This document shows, piece after piece, positions 26,849 to 35,068 of a stretch of DNA of 64,000 bases (positions are counted from its first letter, which is position 1; the number at the start of each line of letters is the position of its first letter). Under the pieces are notes generated by a model. The model made no database searches and was not told where the DNA came from. It saw only the letters and a program-made list of their open reading frames with translations. This DNA comes from JADJQU01 sp035490315 (GTDB lineage: Bacteria; Planctomycetota; UBA1135; GCA-002686595), in NCBI GenBank assembly GCA_035490315.1, contig DATHET010000223.1, forward strand, positions 13,419 through 77,418. The letters run 5' to 3'. Position numbers and translations under genes: made by a program.

Positions 26849-28065
26849 ACCTGCCCACCGCGACAGAGACGCCGACCGAGCGCCACTCGAGCGAAGGAGA
26901 TCTCGCCCTCGCGCTCGGCGGAGGCGGGGCGCGAGCTGCCTACCAGGCCGGATTCCTGCACGCCGTCTCGAAGCGCTTCCCCGACCTCGGCATGCCGATC
27001 CTGACCGGCGTCTCCGCCGGCGCGATCAACACGGCCTTCCTGGCCAACGACCCGAGCGGTTTCGAAGCGCGGGCTTCGAAGCTGTGCAGCCTGTGGAGCA
27101 GCCTGCGCACGGAATCCGTATTCGACGCGAGCTCCGCCTCGCTGGGAAGCACGGTCCTGCGCTGGGGAATGCGCCTGATCTCCGGCGGCAGCCGCGTCTC
27201 GCCCAGACCGCACGGCATGGTCGACACCGCGCCCCTGCGGAAATTCCTGAGCGCGACGCTGGGCGCCGACGAGAGCGGAGTGCTCACCGGCGTCGCCCAG
27301 AATCTGCAGAGTGGACGCCTGCGCGCCGCCGCGATCACGACCACCAATTACGCCACTTCGCAATCCGTGACCTGGGTCCAGGGGCGCGACGTGCCGATGT
27401 GGACACGTCCGATGCGCATGAGCGTCGCGACCACGCTGCGCGTCGACCACATCATGGGCTCGGCCGCTCTCCCGTTGTTCTTCCCCGCGGTGAACATCAA
27501 CGACGAGTGGCACGGCGACGGCGGCATCCGTCTCACCGCGCCGCTCTCGCCGGCCTTGCACCTGGGAGCCGCGCGCATCCTGGCGATCTCGACTCGCTAC
27601 CAGCGCACGCGCTCGGATCCGCTCACTTCCGTGACGCGCGCTTATCCCGCGCCCGCCCACGTGCTCGGCGTGCTGATGAGCGCAATCTTCCTCGACAACT
27701 TCGACCACGATGCGATGAACCTCGATCGCATGAACAAGCTGATCGAGTCGCTGCCGGAAAATGCGCGCCTGGGATTGCGGCCGGTGGATCTCTTGATCGT
27801 GCGCCCGACGCGCGACCTGGCGAAGATCGCCGGCGAGCACGAAATCCAGCTGCCGCGCTCGTTCCGTTTCCTGCTGCGCGGTCTCGGCACGCGCGAATCG
27901 AAGAGTCCCGAGTCGCTGTCGATGGTGCTCTTCGAGCCCGACTACGTGAACCGCCTGCTCGAGCTCGGCCGCGCCGACGCCGAAGCACGCATGGGCGACA
28001 TCGAGGCCTTCCTCGGCGGCGAGCGCATGCAGGGTTTGAATCGGACCGGGTTCTGGAGGCTGTAA
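26845..28065 (+). CDS. Patatin-like phospholipase
   Basis: 406 residues. The oxyanion-hole motif LGGGGARAAYQAG and the nucleophile elbow GVSAGAINTAF (GxSxG) open the domain; the catalytic Asp lies in WHGDGGIRLTAPLSPAL (DGG). This Ser-Asp dyad hydrolyses acyl esters of phospholipids or neutral lipids. No signal peptide is visible, so action is cytoplasmic or at the inner membrane face. It overlaps the upstream methyltransferase by 4 bp and is followed 29 bp later by a small membrane protein. Confidence 0.92.
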   Translation: MNLPTATETPTERHSSEGDLALALGGGGARAAYQAGFLHAVSKRFPDLGMPILTGVSAGAINTAFLANDPSGFEARASKLCSLWSSLRTESVFDASSASLGSTVLRWGMRLISGGSRVSPRPHGMVDTAPLRKFLSATLGADESGVLTGVAQNLQSGRLRAAAITTTNYATSQSVTWVQGRDVPMWTRPMRMSVATTLRVDHIMGSAALPLFFPAVNINDEWHGDGGIRLTAPLSPALHLGAARILAISTRYQRTRSDPLTSVTRAYPAPAHVLGVLMSAIFLDNFDHDAMNLDRMNKLIESLPENARLGLRPVDLLIVRPTRDLAKIAGEHEIQLPRSFRFLLRGLGTRESKSPESLSMVLFEPDYVNRLLELGRADAEARMGDIEAFLGGERMQGLNRTGFWRL

Positions 28066-28094
28066 TCGTGATCCAACCGACGTCGGGCTGAGTG

Positions 28095-28442
28095 ATGGCA
28101 TGGTGGCTTTGGCTCTGGGTCGCGGTCATGTCCGGGCTGGCCATCGCCGGGGTGCTCATGGACATCAGCTCGGGCCGCCCGGTTCATCGGACGGTCCTTT
28201 CCTTCGGCGCAGTACTGGCCTGCCCACTGTTCGTGCTCCATTACTTCGGAAAAGTGTCCCTGCCGGGGGCCAAGCTCTTCGTCGTGTTGGCTGCGATTGG
28301 CCTCTGGTTGGAAATGAGTTGGGCAAGCCAGGAAGATCGCTACGAACCGGATCACTCCCGCAAGATTGTGCAGGGGTCAGTGATCTTCTGCGTGATCGTT
28401 TACGCCCCCGCGCTCGTGCTTGGTTGGCTCGCAGGCAACTGA
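28095..28442 (+). CDS. Small four-helix membrane protein, unknown
   Basis: 115 residues from ATG 28095 (a GTG codon directly precedes it). Four hydrophobic segments: WWLWLWVAVMSGLAIAGVLM, VLSFGAVLACPLFVLHYF, LFVVLAAIGLWLEM and VIFCVIVYAPALVLGWLAG. No family was recognised. The position 29 bp behind the patatin gene suggests the same transcript. Confidence 0.6.
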   Translation: MAWWLWLWVAVMSGLAIAGVLMDISSGRPVHRTVLSFGAVLACPLFVLHYFGKVSLPGAKLFVVLAAIGLWLEMSWASQEDRYEPDHSRKIVQGSVIFCVIVYAPALVLGWLAGN

Positions 28443-28534
28443 TCCCGGATCGATCGCGCGACAGGATTGAGTGGCACAGGGTTCTTGAGGCTGCGAGGAG
28501 AGGGCGGAGTGCCCGCAGGCTTGTCGTGAACGGC

Positions 28535-28540
28535 TAGACT
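28535..28540 (+). promoter_or_regulatory. -10-like box TAGACT, 6 nt before TTG 28547
   Basis: TAGACT-N6-TTG. The fixed spacing seen at other starts argues that TTG 28547, not ATG 28577, may be the start of the following gene. Confidence 0.35.
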
Positions 28541-28546
28541 GGTCGC

Positions 28547-29740
28547 TTGGTTCCGCGGCGTCATCGCCGGCAATGCATGAAGCTTTCCTTCTACCTTTGC
28601 ATCTGCATCCTCGCGTCAGGCTCGCGGGCGATCGCGCAGCAGGTCGGCGTGAGCAGGCCGGTGTCGATCGAGTATCGGGCGGAGTGCACGCTGACGCCGG
28701 AAATCGTTGACGAGCTGATCGATGATTTGCGGTCCAGCGAAGAGTCGAAGACGGAAGCGGCCGAAGCAATCCTCGCCGAGCACGAGGTCGAGCATGGCTG
28801 GTCGGTCTGGATCGGCGGGCCGGATTTCATCGACAAGGCACACGCCGTGAGCTGCCCGGATGAGGTGTTGGACCGAATGGCTGCGCTGAAAGACCAAGGC
28901 GCAGAGATCAGGCCCTGGATCCTCCATCGTTGCTTCGGCATCGCACTTCAGCGCGCGGGTCGATTGGACAAAGCGCTGGCCATGATCGATGCATCGATGC
29001 CGATGGCAGCAGAGCCCGATCCTTCAGGTGTCCTCGAAAGAATGTCCGCGGCTTTGCGCCGGAGCGAATTGTCGGAGATCGCCGCCTTTCTTTGCGCGAG
29101 GGAGAGCAAGGCCGAGCGCGCTTTCGAATACGCGAAACACTGGATTCCCGCGTCGGGCTGCGGAATCTGCAACGACTCGGAGCGCGAGACGATCGTAGCG
29201 TTCCAAGTGCGGATGCTGGTCCAGTTCACGAACACCGATGAGGCGGCAGACCAAGCCAATCAGCTGTTGATGCGGAATCCAGGCCTGCCCGTTGCAGGCT
29301 GGGTTGATCATGAAATCGGCGCTGGACGCTGCACGGATTCGGTCTCGACCCTGGCACGAATTCGATCCATCGTCCATGCCGACGCGAAGACTCTCGAACT
29401 GTGCGCACCCGCCAAGCGCCTGTGGGACCTTCGCCATGAATCCCGCGCAATTCAACTCGAGCACTTGAGGGAATTGGCGATGCTCGACGAGGATTTCGCG
29501 CTGTCGCTGGTCTTCGGCCTCGACAATCACGGCGTCGATGGTCACCTCGACGCAATCGACGTCGTCGAAGGCCACCTGCGTGACAGCAAGCTTGCCTGCC
29601 TGATGGCGGCAACTGGCAACCCGATTCTGCAACTCCCGATCGGACGCGCCGAGCGCCAGATGCAGGAGCAGTACCGGTACGCAGGATCGATCTGGGAAGA
29701 GGCTAACCGTCGCTGGCGCGCCTTGTCGCAGAAGCGGTGA
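28547..29740 (+). CDS. Exported protein of unknown function, helical (TPR-like)
   Basis: 397 residues from TTG 28547, or 387 from ATG 28577. An Arg-rich n-region and hydrophobic core (LSFYLCICILASGSRAIA) form a signal peptide. The rest is mostly helical with pairs such as CFGIALQRAGRLDKALAMIDASMPM that look like loose tetratricopeptide repeats, plus scattered cysteines (GCGICND). No enzymatic motif was recognised. Its TGA overlaps the GTG of the next gene, so it heads a three-gene envelope operon (28547-34241). Confidence 0.65.
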   Translation: MVPRRHRRQCMKLSFYLCICILASGSRAIAQQVGVSRPVSIEYRAECTLTPEIVDELIDDLRSSEESKTEAAEAILAEHEVEHGWSVWIGGPDFIDKAHAVSCPDEVLDRMAALKDQGAEIRPWILHRCFGIALQRAGRLDKALAMIDASMPMAAEPDPSGVLERMSAALRRSELSEIAAFLCARESKAERAFEYAKHWIPASGCGICNDSERETIVAFQVRMLVQFTNTDEAADQANQLLMRNPGLPVAGWVDHEIGAGRCTDSVSTLARIRSIVHADAKTLELCAPAKRLWDLRHESRAIQLEHLRELAMLDEDFALSLVFGLDNHGVDGHLDAIDVVEGHLRDSKLACLMAATGNPILQLPIGRAERQMQEQYRYAGSIWEEANRRWRALSQKR

Positions 29741-31365
29741 GCGGAGACAGCGCTACGACAGGTTTCGAAGCAGCGAAGCCGCCGTCGCGCGGGCGCAAGC
29801 TCCGAACCGCGCTGCTCGCGCTCGGAGTCGGCCTCGTCCTCGCGCCGATCGCCGCTGAGGTCGGACTTCGCATCCTCGTTTCCTCGCCCAAAGTGGACGC
29901 GAATGGATTGGGCAAGCAGTTCCGACGACCGGAGCTGTATTCCAATTCGGAGTCGCAGGACGATTACTGGAAACTGCTCGCGAGGTTCAAGACCGACGGC
30001 GCGCGGCACGACGCGCCGAACAAGGATGCTCTGATCGGTTGGACGAGCCTTTCCGTCCGGCCCGGCAACTACTCGCACGTCGACGAGAGCTCGATCCGCG
30101 GCCGCAAGCTCGTGCTGCTCTACGGCGACTCCTTCGCGCGCTGCCCGACGATGCCCGAAGACAGCTTCCCCGCGATCATGGAGCGCTCGGATCTCGCGCA
30201 GGATTACGTCCTGCTGAATTACGGCGCCGGAGGCTACGGACTCGACCAGGTCTATCTGCTGATCAAGAACTCGATCGGCCGATTCGAGCATCTCGATCCG
30301 ATCGTGATCGTCAGCGCGCTGGTCGAGGGCGACTTCGACCGCAGCGTGCTCTCGTTCCGCACCTGGCCAAAGCCGCGGCTCGACATCGTCGGCGATCAGC
30401 TCGTGGCGCGCGGCCCGGTCGAGACCAGCGTCCAGGACTATCTCGCGGCCAATCCCGTGCAGATCCAGAGCTACCTCTGGCGACTCCTGCTCCATCAACA
30501 ATCGAGCATCCTCGCCGAGCAGCGCGCGCGCTGGCGAGGCGAAGCGAGCGCCGACCAGGAGAAGCAGGTCCTCAACCGCCGGATCCTGGTCGAGATCGAG
30601 CGCGAGCTCTCGAGCCGCAAGCTGCGGCATTTCTACCTGGCCTTCCACGCCGAGCCCGGCGCCTTGAAGCCCGCGAAGTCCTCCGGATGGCGCGAGCAGG
30701 TGCTGCCCGAATTCTGCGCGCAGTCCGGCACGCAACTGATCGACACGCGCACGTATCTGTCGTTCCTCTCGCAAGGCGACGAGGAGAATTGCGCGGAGTT
30801 CTACGGGCACGGGCCGCCGCTCAACGGCCACCACAACGCGCTCGGGAATCTGGTCTGCTTCGAGGCGATGCGGCGAGGCATCCTCGGCGACTCTTCCGAG
30901 CCCGAGCCGCGGCAGATCGCTGTCGCGAACAAGTACGGACTCTTCGACTGGGTCGGCTCGGAGTCGACGCAAACCGTGCTCATGGAAAGGCCCGTGACCC
31001 TGACCACCTATGGCAGCGCGGGTCGGATGCGTGCGTCCGAGACCGCCAAGCCTCCGCAACTCCTGCTGCGCGCCGGCGCGCTCGGGCCGACGATCGCGCG
31101 CTTCGAGCTCGCAGGCCAGGCGAAACGCTTCACGGGTCGCCTGCGCACCGGGGCGAAGGCGAGCGGCTGCGGCGAGGCGGAGCTGCGGTTCTTCGTCGAG
31201 ATCGACGACAAGATCGTGCTCAACGAAGCGGTTCCAGGCGCGAGGGATGCCCTGCTCCTCGACATCGACCTCACGGGCAAGCAATCATTTGCGCTGGTCG
31301 CCGTCGGCGACCGAGGCGGCGGCGGTTGCAACTGGGTCTGCATCGAGAAACCTCATCTCGAATGA
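29737..31365 (+). CDS. SGNH-hydrolase-like protein with C-terminal NPCBM-like domain, membrane anchored
   Basis: 542 residues from GTG 29737. One N-terminal helix (LLALGVGLVLAPIAAEVGLRI) anchors it. Block I VLLYGDSFARCPTMPEDSF supplies the Ser nucleophile; GGYGLDQ follows, and a His pair in GPPLNGHHNALGN occupies the place of the catalytic His, as in AlgJ/AlgX-type SGNH proteins that handle O-acetyl groups. The last ~110 residues (RFTGRLRTGAKASGCGEAELRFFV read as two stretches, then SFALVAVGDRGGGGCNWVCIEKP) match the pattern of a carbohydrate-binding NPCBM domain. A role in acyl modification of an envelope polysaccharide is plausible but unproved. Confidence 0.72.
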   Translation: MSGDSATTGFEAAKPPSRGRKLRTALLALGVGLVLAPIAAEVGLRILVSSPKVDANGLGKQFRRPELYSNSESQDDYWKLLARFKTDGARHDAPNKDALIGWTSLSVRPGNYSHVDESSIRGRKLVLLYGDSFARCPTMPEDSFPAIMERSDLAQDYVLLNYGAGGYGLDQVYLLIKNSIGRFEHLDPIVIVSALVEGDFDRSVLSFRTWPKPRLDIVGDQLVARGPVETSVQDYLAANPVQIQSYLWRLLLHQQSSILAEQRARWRGEASADQEKQVLNRRILVEIERELSSRKLRHFYLAFHAEPGALKPAKSSGWREQVLPEFCAQSGTQLIDTRTYLSFLSQGDEENCAEFYGHGPPLNGHHNALGNLVCFEAMRRGILGDSSEPEPRQIAVANKYGLFDWVGSESTQTVLMERPVTLTTYGSAGRMRASETAKPPQLLLRAGALGPTIARFELAGQAKRFTGRLRTGAKASGCGEAELRFFVEIDDKIVLNEAVPGARDALLLDIDLTGKQSFALVAVGDRGGGGCNWVCIEKPHLE

Positions 31366-31379
31366 GCTGAAGATTCGTC

Positions 31380-34241
31380 ATGTCGACACGAGGTTCCAAG
31401 GTCCTGGTCTTGCTCGCGGCGCTGCTCGTCCTCGCGATCGGATTCTTCGTCTGGCGCGCGTCGAGCGGCTCGAGCGATGTGGCCGGCGTCGCACCGTCAG
31501 CAAATAACACCGAGCAGCCGCAGGCTGTCGACTCCGCTCCGCCCGCGGTGGTCGAAATGCCGCAGACCGCCTATGCCGGTGGCGTGCAGCCGCCTGTCGC
31601 GGCGAAAGACGCACAGCGCGTCGCTCTCGAAAAGAGCGCGGAGCCCAAGGACCCCGACGCGCTCTGGATCTCCGGACGTCTGATCTATCCCGCACGCACG
31701 CCTCTGGGCGAGACCGTCGAAGTCGTCGCGAAGAACAAGGGCCTCAGGAGCCCTCGCGCGCGCGTCGAGGCCGGCGGAGATTTCCGTATCGCTCTCGCGC
31801 CGAAATCGCGCTCGGCGATCTTCGACATCGAAGCGCAGCACCTGTTCCTCCGCGAGCCGCTGACGATCAAGATCAAGGACGGCAACCCGGCGCGCGAAGT
31901 AGTCCTCGAGCCCGTGCTCGGCGGATGCTTCGCAGTGCAGTTGCACGTGCCGCCGCAAGCAGCGAGCCTCGCGCCGAAGCTCGTCGGCAATTCGGTTGCC
32001 TCGTTTGGCATGTCGAACGCAGCGGCCTATCCCTCGTCGAACCGAATGGCGGTTTTCAGCAAGGACTTGCGAGCTCAATTGCGTGGGCTCGATGCAAAGC
32101 TCGTGTACGCGGTCATCTTCGATTCGACGTTCTTTGCGAAAGCGACTCTCGATGGGCTCCAAGTTGAGCCTGGCGAGACACGCCAGCTCAACCTCGATCT
32201 CTTACTCGGAGTGGAATTGCGCGGCCGTTTGATCATTCCAGGAGAGGGCAACCGTCATGATTTGTTGCTGCGCGTCGAATCGACGTCCAAGCAGGCAGCC
32301 CAGTCCGGCGTCGATGCCCCTGAGCAGACGTCCTTCAAATACGCGGACGTCGACCAGGACGGCAGCTTCGTAGCGCGCGGCGTGACGCCGGGCCGCATCA
32401 CGCTCCGCGCAACCGCCAACCAGCGGACTCCAGCCGAGCTCGACCTCGGATCGCTCGCCGACGGCGATGTGCGCGAAGGAATCGAGCTGGCGATGGGCCT
32501 CGGCGGTCAGATCGGCGGACACGTGAGCTGGCAGGACGGCAGCCCAGCCGTCGGTGCGGTGGTGCAGTTGCTGCCCGAGGGCAAACAGGCCAAACGTCAA
32601 AATCCATTCCTCGACGGTACTCCCAAGGTTTTCCACGAAGCGATCGTCGATGCCGATGGTGCATTCCTGATCAGCGGGCTCAACGAGGGACCGCTAACCC
32701 TGGTCGCTCAATTCACCGATTACGAGAGCGCCCCCAAGGGCGTGGAAGCGAAGCCGAAAGGCAAGGCGAAGATCGAAAACGTCGCGATCGGCACGCTCGA
32801 CATGAAAGTCGTGCTGCAGGGCGGCTACTCGATCAAGGGCAGCGTCGTCGACGACGCTGGCGCGCCGATCCAGAAGTTCCGCGTCACCGCGACTCCAGAG
32901 CCCGCGGATGCAGCGTCGAAGCCCCTGATCATTCCAATTTCGAACAAGCTGGGACGCTTCGAGCTCACCGGCCTGCTCGATGGCAGCTACTTGGTCGGGA
33001 TCAGCGCAGCGCGCTACGAAAATCCAGACCCGCTGCTGGTCCGCGTGCCCGTCGACACGACGCCGCTGACTTTCGTGCTCGCTCGCCGCGCTTCGATCTC
33101 CGGAGTCGTCGTGCAGCCCGACGGCTCGCCCGCAGCCCAGGCGAGGTTGCGCATCCAGCCTCAGGATCTCCAGATATGGATTCCCCGCGACACGGTCGAC
33201 GGCCTCTCGAATTCGCAAGGCCAGTTCGACCTGACATCGGTCGGCGCGGGCGCGATCGTCTTGCGAGCGCAGTCCGAGAAATTTGCCTCGAGCGAAGAGC
33301 TCCCGTTGCAGGTGAGCCCCGGCCAGCGGATCGAAGGTCTGCGACTGGTCCTGCGCACGCCGGCGCGGATCACGGGCGAAGTGCTTCCGACGCACGAAGG
33401 CGAAAGGATCTCGGGGCGCATGATCCACGGCTACAGCGGCCAGGATTCCCAGATTTCCGGCTTGACCGACGACAAAGGCCGCTTCGAATTCGAGCATGTC
33501 GATCCCGGCGAGTACACGATCGTCCTGCAGCCGAGCTCCGAGGAGCGGGAACGATTCCAAAATCCCGGCGCGGAGCCGATGCCTGACCATGAAGTGGACT
33601 TCGCGCTGACGAAAATCCGCGAGCTCCGCGTCGACGAAGGCGGCGAAGCCCACGTCGTGTTCGGACCGAGCAACCTTGCGACGATCAGCGTCCGCGGCAT
33701 CGTGCGTCGAGGCGAGACTCCCTGGCCTTCCGTGCATGTGCGCGCCTTGCTCGTGGACCAGAAGGACCCGCGCGGCGGACCGCACGCGTGGACCGACGAA
33801 TCAGGCCGATTCGAGCTCAGCGTCGAGACGCCCGGACGCTATCGCGTGCAGGCGATGGTCAATGGAGTGATGGGCATGCCCAGCGGCGTGCAGGTCGACG
33901 TGCCCGCTGGTGGAGCCGATTCGATCGAGATCGCGATCGGAAACGGTCGCATCACGGGCATCGCTCATGCATTCGGGAACCAAGCCCCGGGTGAAATTGC
34001 CGTCTGGCTGGAACGCGACGACGGTGAGCGCGCAGGGTTTACGCCCGACATTTCCACCTGGCCGGACTTGCGCATTGAGTTCGTGAATCTGCCCGTGGGC
34101 AACTACACGCTGGTTGCGTCCGCCTGGAGGGTCGACAGCCAGGATCGCCCTCTGGCTATTCTCGCACCGACGCGGCAAAGGATCGAGCTGCGAGAGAATC
34201 AGGAGCTCGACGATGTGCGGATCGAGGTCGACGGGCATTGA
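31380..34241 (+). CDS. Large membrane-anchored protein with multiple carboxypeptidase-regulatory-like repeats
   Basis: 953 residues, 14 bp after the SGNH gene. The N-terminal anchor (VLVLLAALLVLAIGFFVW) is followed by a Gln/Pro/Ala-rich linker and about eight beta-sandwich repeats. Recurring units read like GSVVDDAGAPIQKFRVTA...NKLGRFELTGLLDGSYLVGIS and GVVVQPDGSPAAQARLRI...NSQGQFDLTSVGAGAIVL. Such repeats usually form extended rods. The architecture matches the proteins at 8453-10291 and 11815-13494, so the genome carries a family. No catalytic site is visible. Confidence 0.78.
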   Translation: MSTRGSKVLVLLAALLVLAIGFFVWRASSGSSDVAGVAPSANNTEQPQAVDSAPPAVVEMPQTAYAGGVQPPVAAKDAQRVALEKSAEPKDPDALWISGRLIYPARTPLGETVEVVAKNKGLRSPRARVEAGGDFRIALAPKSRSAIFDIEAQHLFLREPLTIKIKDGNPAREVVLEPVLGGCFAVQLHVPPQAASLAPKLVGNSVASFGMSNAAAYPSSNRMAVFSKDLRAQLRGLDAKLVYAVIFDSTFFAKATLDGLQVEPGETRQLNLDLLLGVELRGRLIIPGEGNRHDLLLRVESTSKQAAQSGVDAPEQTSFKYADVDQDGSFVARGVTPGRITLRATANQRTPAELDLGSLADGDVREGIELAMGLGGQIGGHVSWQDGSPAVGAVVQLLPEGKQAKRQNPFLDGTPKVFHEAIVDADGAFLISGLNEGPLTLVAQFTDYESAPKGVEAKPKGKAKIENVAIGTLDMKVVLQGGYSIKGSVVDDAGAPIQKFRVTATPEPADAASKPLIIPISNKLGRFELTGLLDGSYLVGISAARYENPDPLLVRVPVDTTPLTFVLARRASISGVVVQPDGSPAAQARLRIQPQDLQIWIPRDTVDGLSNSQGQFDLTSVGAGAIVLRAQSEKFASSEELPLQVSPGQRIEGLRLVLRTPARITGEVLPTHEGERISGRMIHGYSGQDSQISGLTDDKGRFEFEHVDPGEYTIVLQPSSEERERFQNPGAEPMPDHEVDFALTKIRELRVDEGGEAHVVFGPSNLATISVRGIVRRGETPWPSVHVRALLVDQKDPRGGPHAWTDESGRFELSVETPGRYRVQAMVNGVMGMPSGVQVDVPAGGADSIEIAIGNGRITGIAHAFGNQAPGEIAVWLERDDGERAGFTPDISTWPDLRIEFVNLPVGNYTLVASAWRVDSQDRPLAILAPTRQRIELRENQELDDVRIEVDGH

Positions 34242-34359
34242 GGCATTCGTGCTGGACTATTCACCCGAGGGAGATTGCATGCCTTCCTCCGGTGCCGCCT
34301 CGAAAGGCTGGAAGTGAATCTCGATTGCATGGCTTCCGTGCAATGCTAGAATTGCCAAT

Positions 34360-34650
34360 GCGATCGTTTCCTTCGCTGACCCGGCGACTGAAGCCCTGTA
34401 TCACGGGACTCAGGATCGTCGGACAAGGCGCTTTCCTCGTGACATTCTGAAGACAAGCCTTCGCAAGCTCGACATGCTCGAAGCGGCCTCAATTCTCGAA
34501 GACCTTCGCGTTCCTCCTGGGAATCGGTTGGAGGCTCTCAGGGGAGAACTGCTTGGCCTCCATTCGATTCGGGTCAACGACCAATGGCGTTTCGTGTTCC
34601 GCTGGACTTCCCGAGGGCCGGCCGAGGTCCGATTGATCGACTCTCACTAG
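34360..34650 (+). CDS. higB: HigB-family toxin, start codon displaced by an apparent 1-base deletion
   Basis: The frame 34318-34650 encodes a complete RelE/HigB-like toxin: IVSFADPATEALYHG, RRTRRFP, LRKLDMLEAA, DLRVPPGNRLEALRGE, HSIRVNDQWRFVFRW and a C-terminal EVRLIDSH. No ATG, GTG or TTG precedes the domain in this frame; codons are AAT GCG ATC GTT. An ATG at 34358-34360 sits exactly where a start is expected but is out of frame, as if ATG-GCG-ATC had lost one G. Either translation starts at a rare codon (ATT 34351 or ATC 34363) or the toxin is newly inactivated. The antitoxin follows 2 bp after the stop. Confidence 0.75.
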   Translation, partial: AIVSFADPATEALYHGTQDRRTRRFPRDILKTSLRKLDMLEAASILEDLRVPPGNRLEALRGELLGLHSIRVNDQWRFVFRWTSRGPAEVRLIDSH

Positions 34651-34652
34651 CC

Positions 34653-34940
34653 ATGCTCCCCCGACACCGCATCCCCACGCATCCCGGCGAAATCCTGCGG
34701 GAAGACTTTCTTCGCCCGCTCGCGATCACACAGGTCGCGTTCGCCGCGCACATCGGAGTCCCGCTTCAGCGCGTCAACGAGATCGTTCGCAAGAAACGCG
34801 GCGTCACTCCCGAGACGGCATGGCTCCTCGCTGGCGCGCTCGGAACTACGCCGGAGTTCTGGATCAAGCTGCAATCAGCACATGATCTGGCTCGGACTCG
34901 GCCCGTCCGGCCGATCCGGCGCGTGCGACGCATCGGCTGA
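34653..34940 (+). CDS. higA: HigA-family antitoxin (XRE HTH)
   Basis: 95 residues: RIPTHPGEILREDFL at the start, then an HTH (ITQVAFAAHIGVPLQRVNEIVRKKRG in two pieces) and PETAWLLAGALGTTPEFWIKLQ, the hallmark of HigA/VapI-type antitoxins. It neutralises the ribosome-dependent mRNase HigB and represses the operon. Toxin-before-antitoxin order is typical for higBA. The C-terminal tail is Arg/Pro-rich. Confidence 0.9.
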   Translation: MLPRHRIPTHPGEILREDFLRPLAITQVAFAAHIGVPLQRVNEIVRKKRGVTPETAWLLAGALGTTPEFWIKLQSAHDLARTRPVRPIRRVRRIG

Positions 34941-35068
34941 GCCGCGACCGCCCGCGCGCCGCTAACCCAGATCGAACAGCGTCGCCTCCCCGCCCGCGAT
35001 AGGATCCGGCCTCCCCACGAGCGACGTCCCCCCCGTCGCGCGCTCGTTCGTCCCACCGAGAGGAGCCG

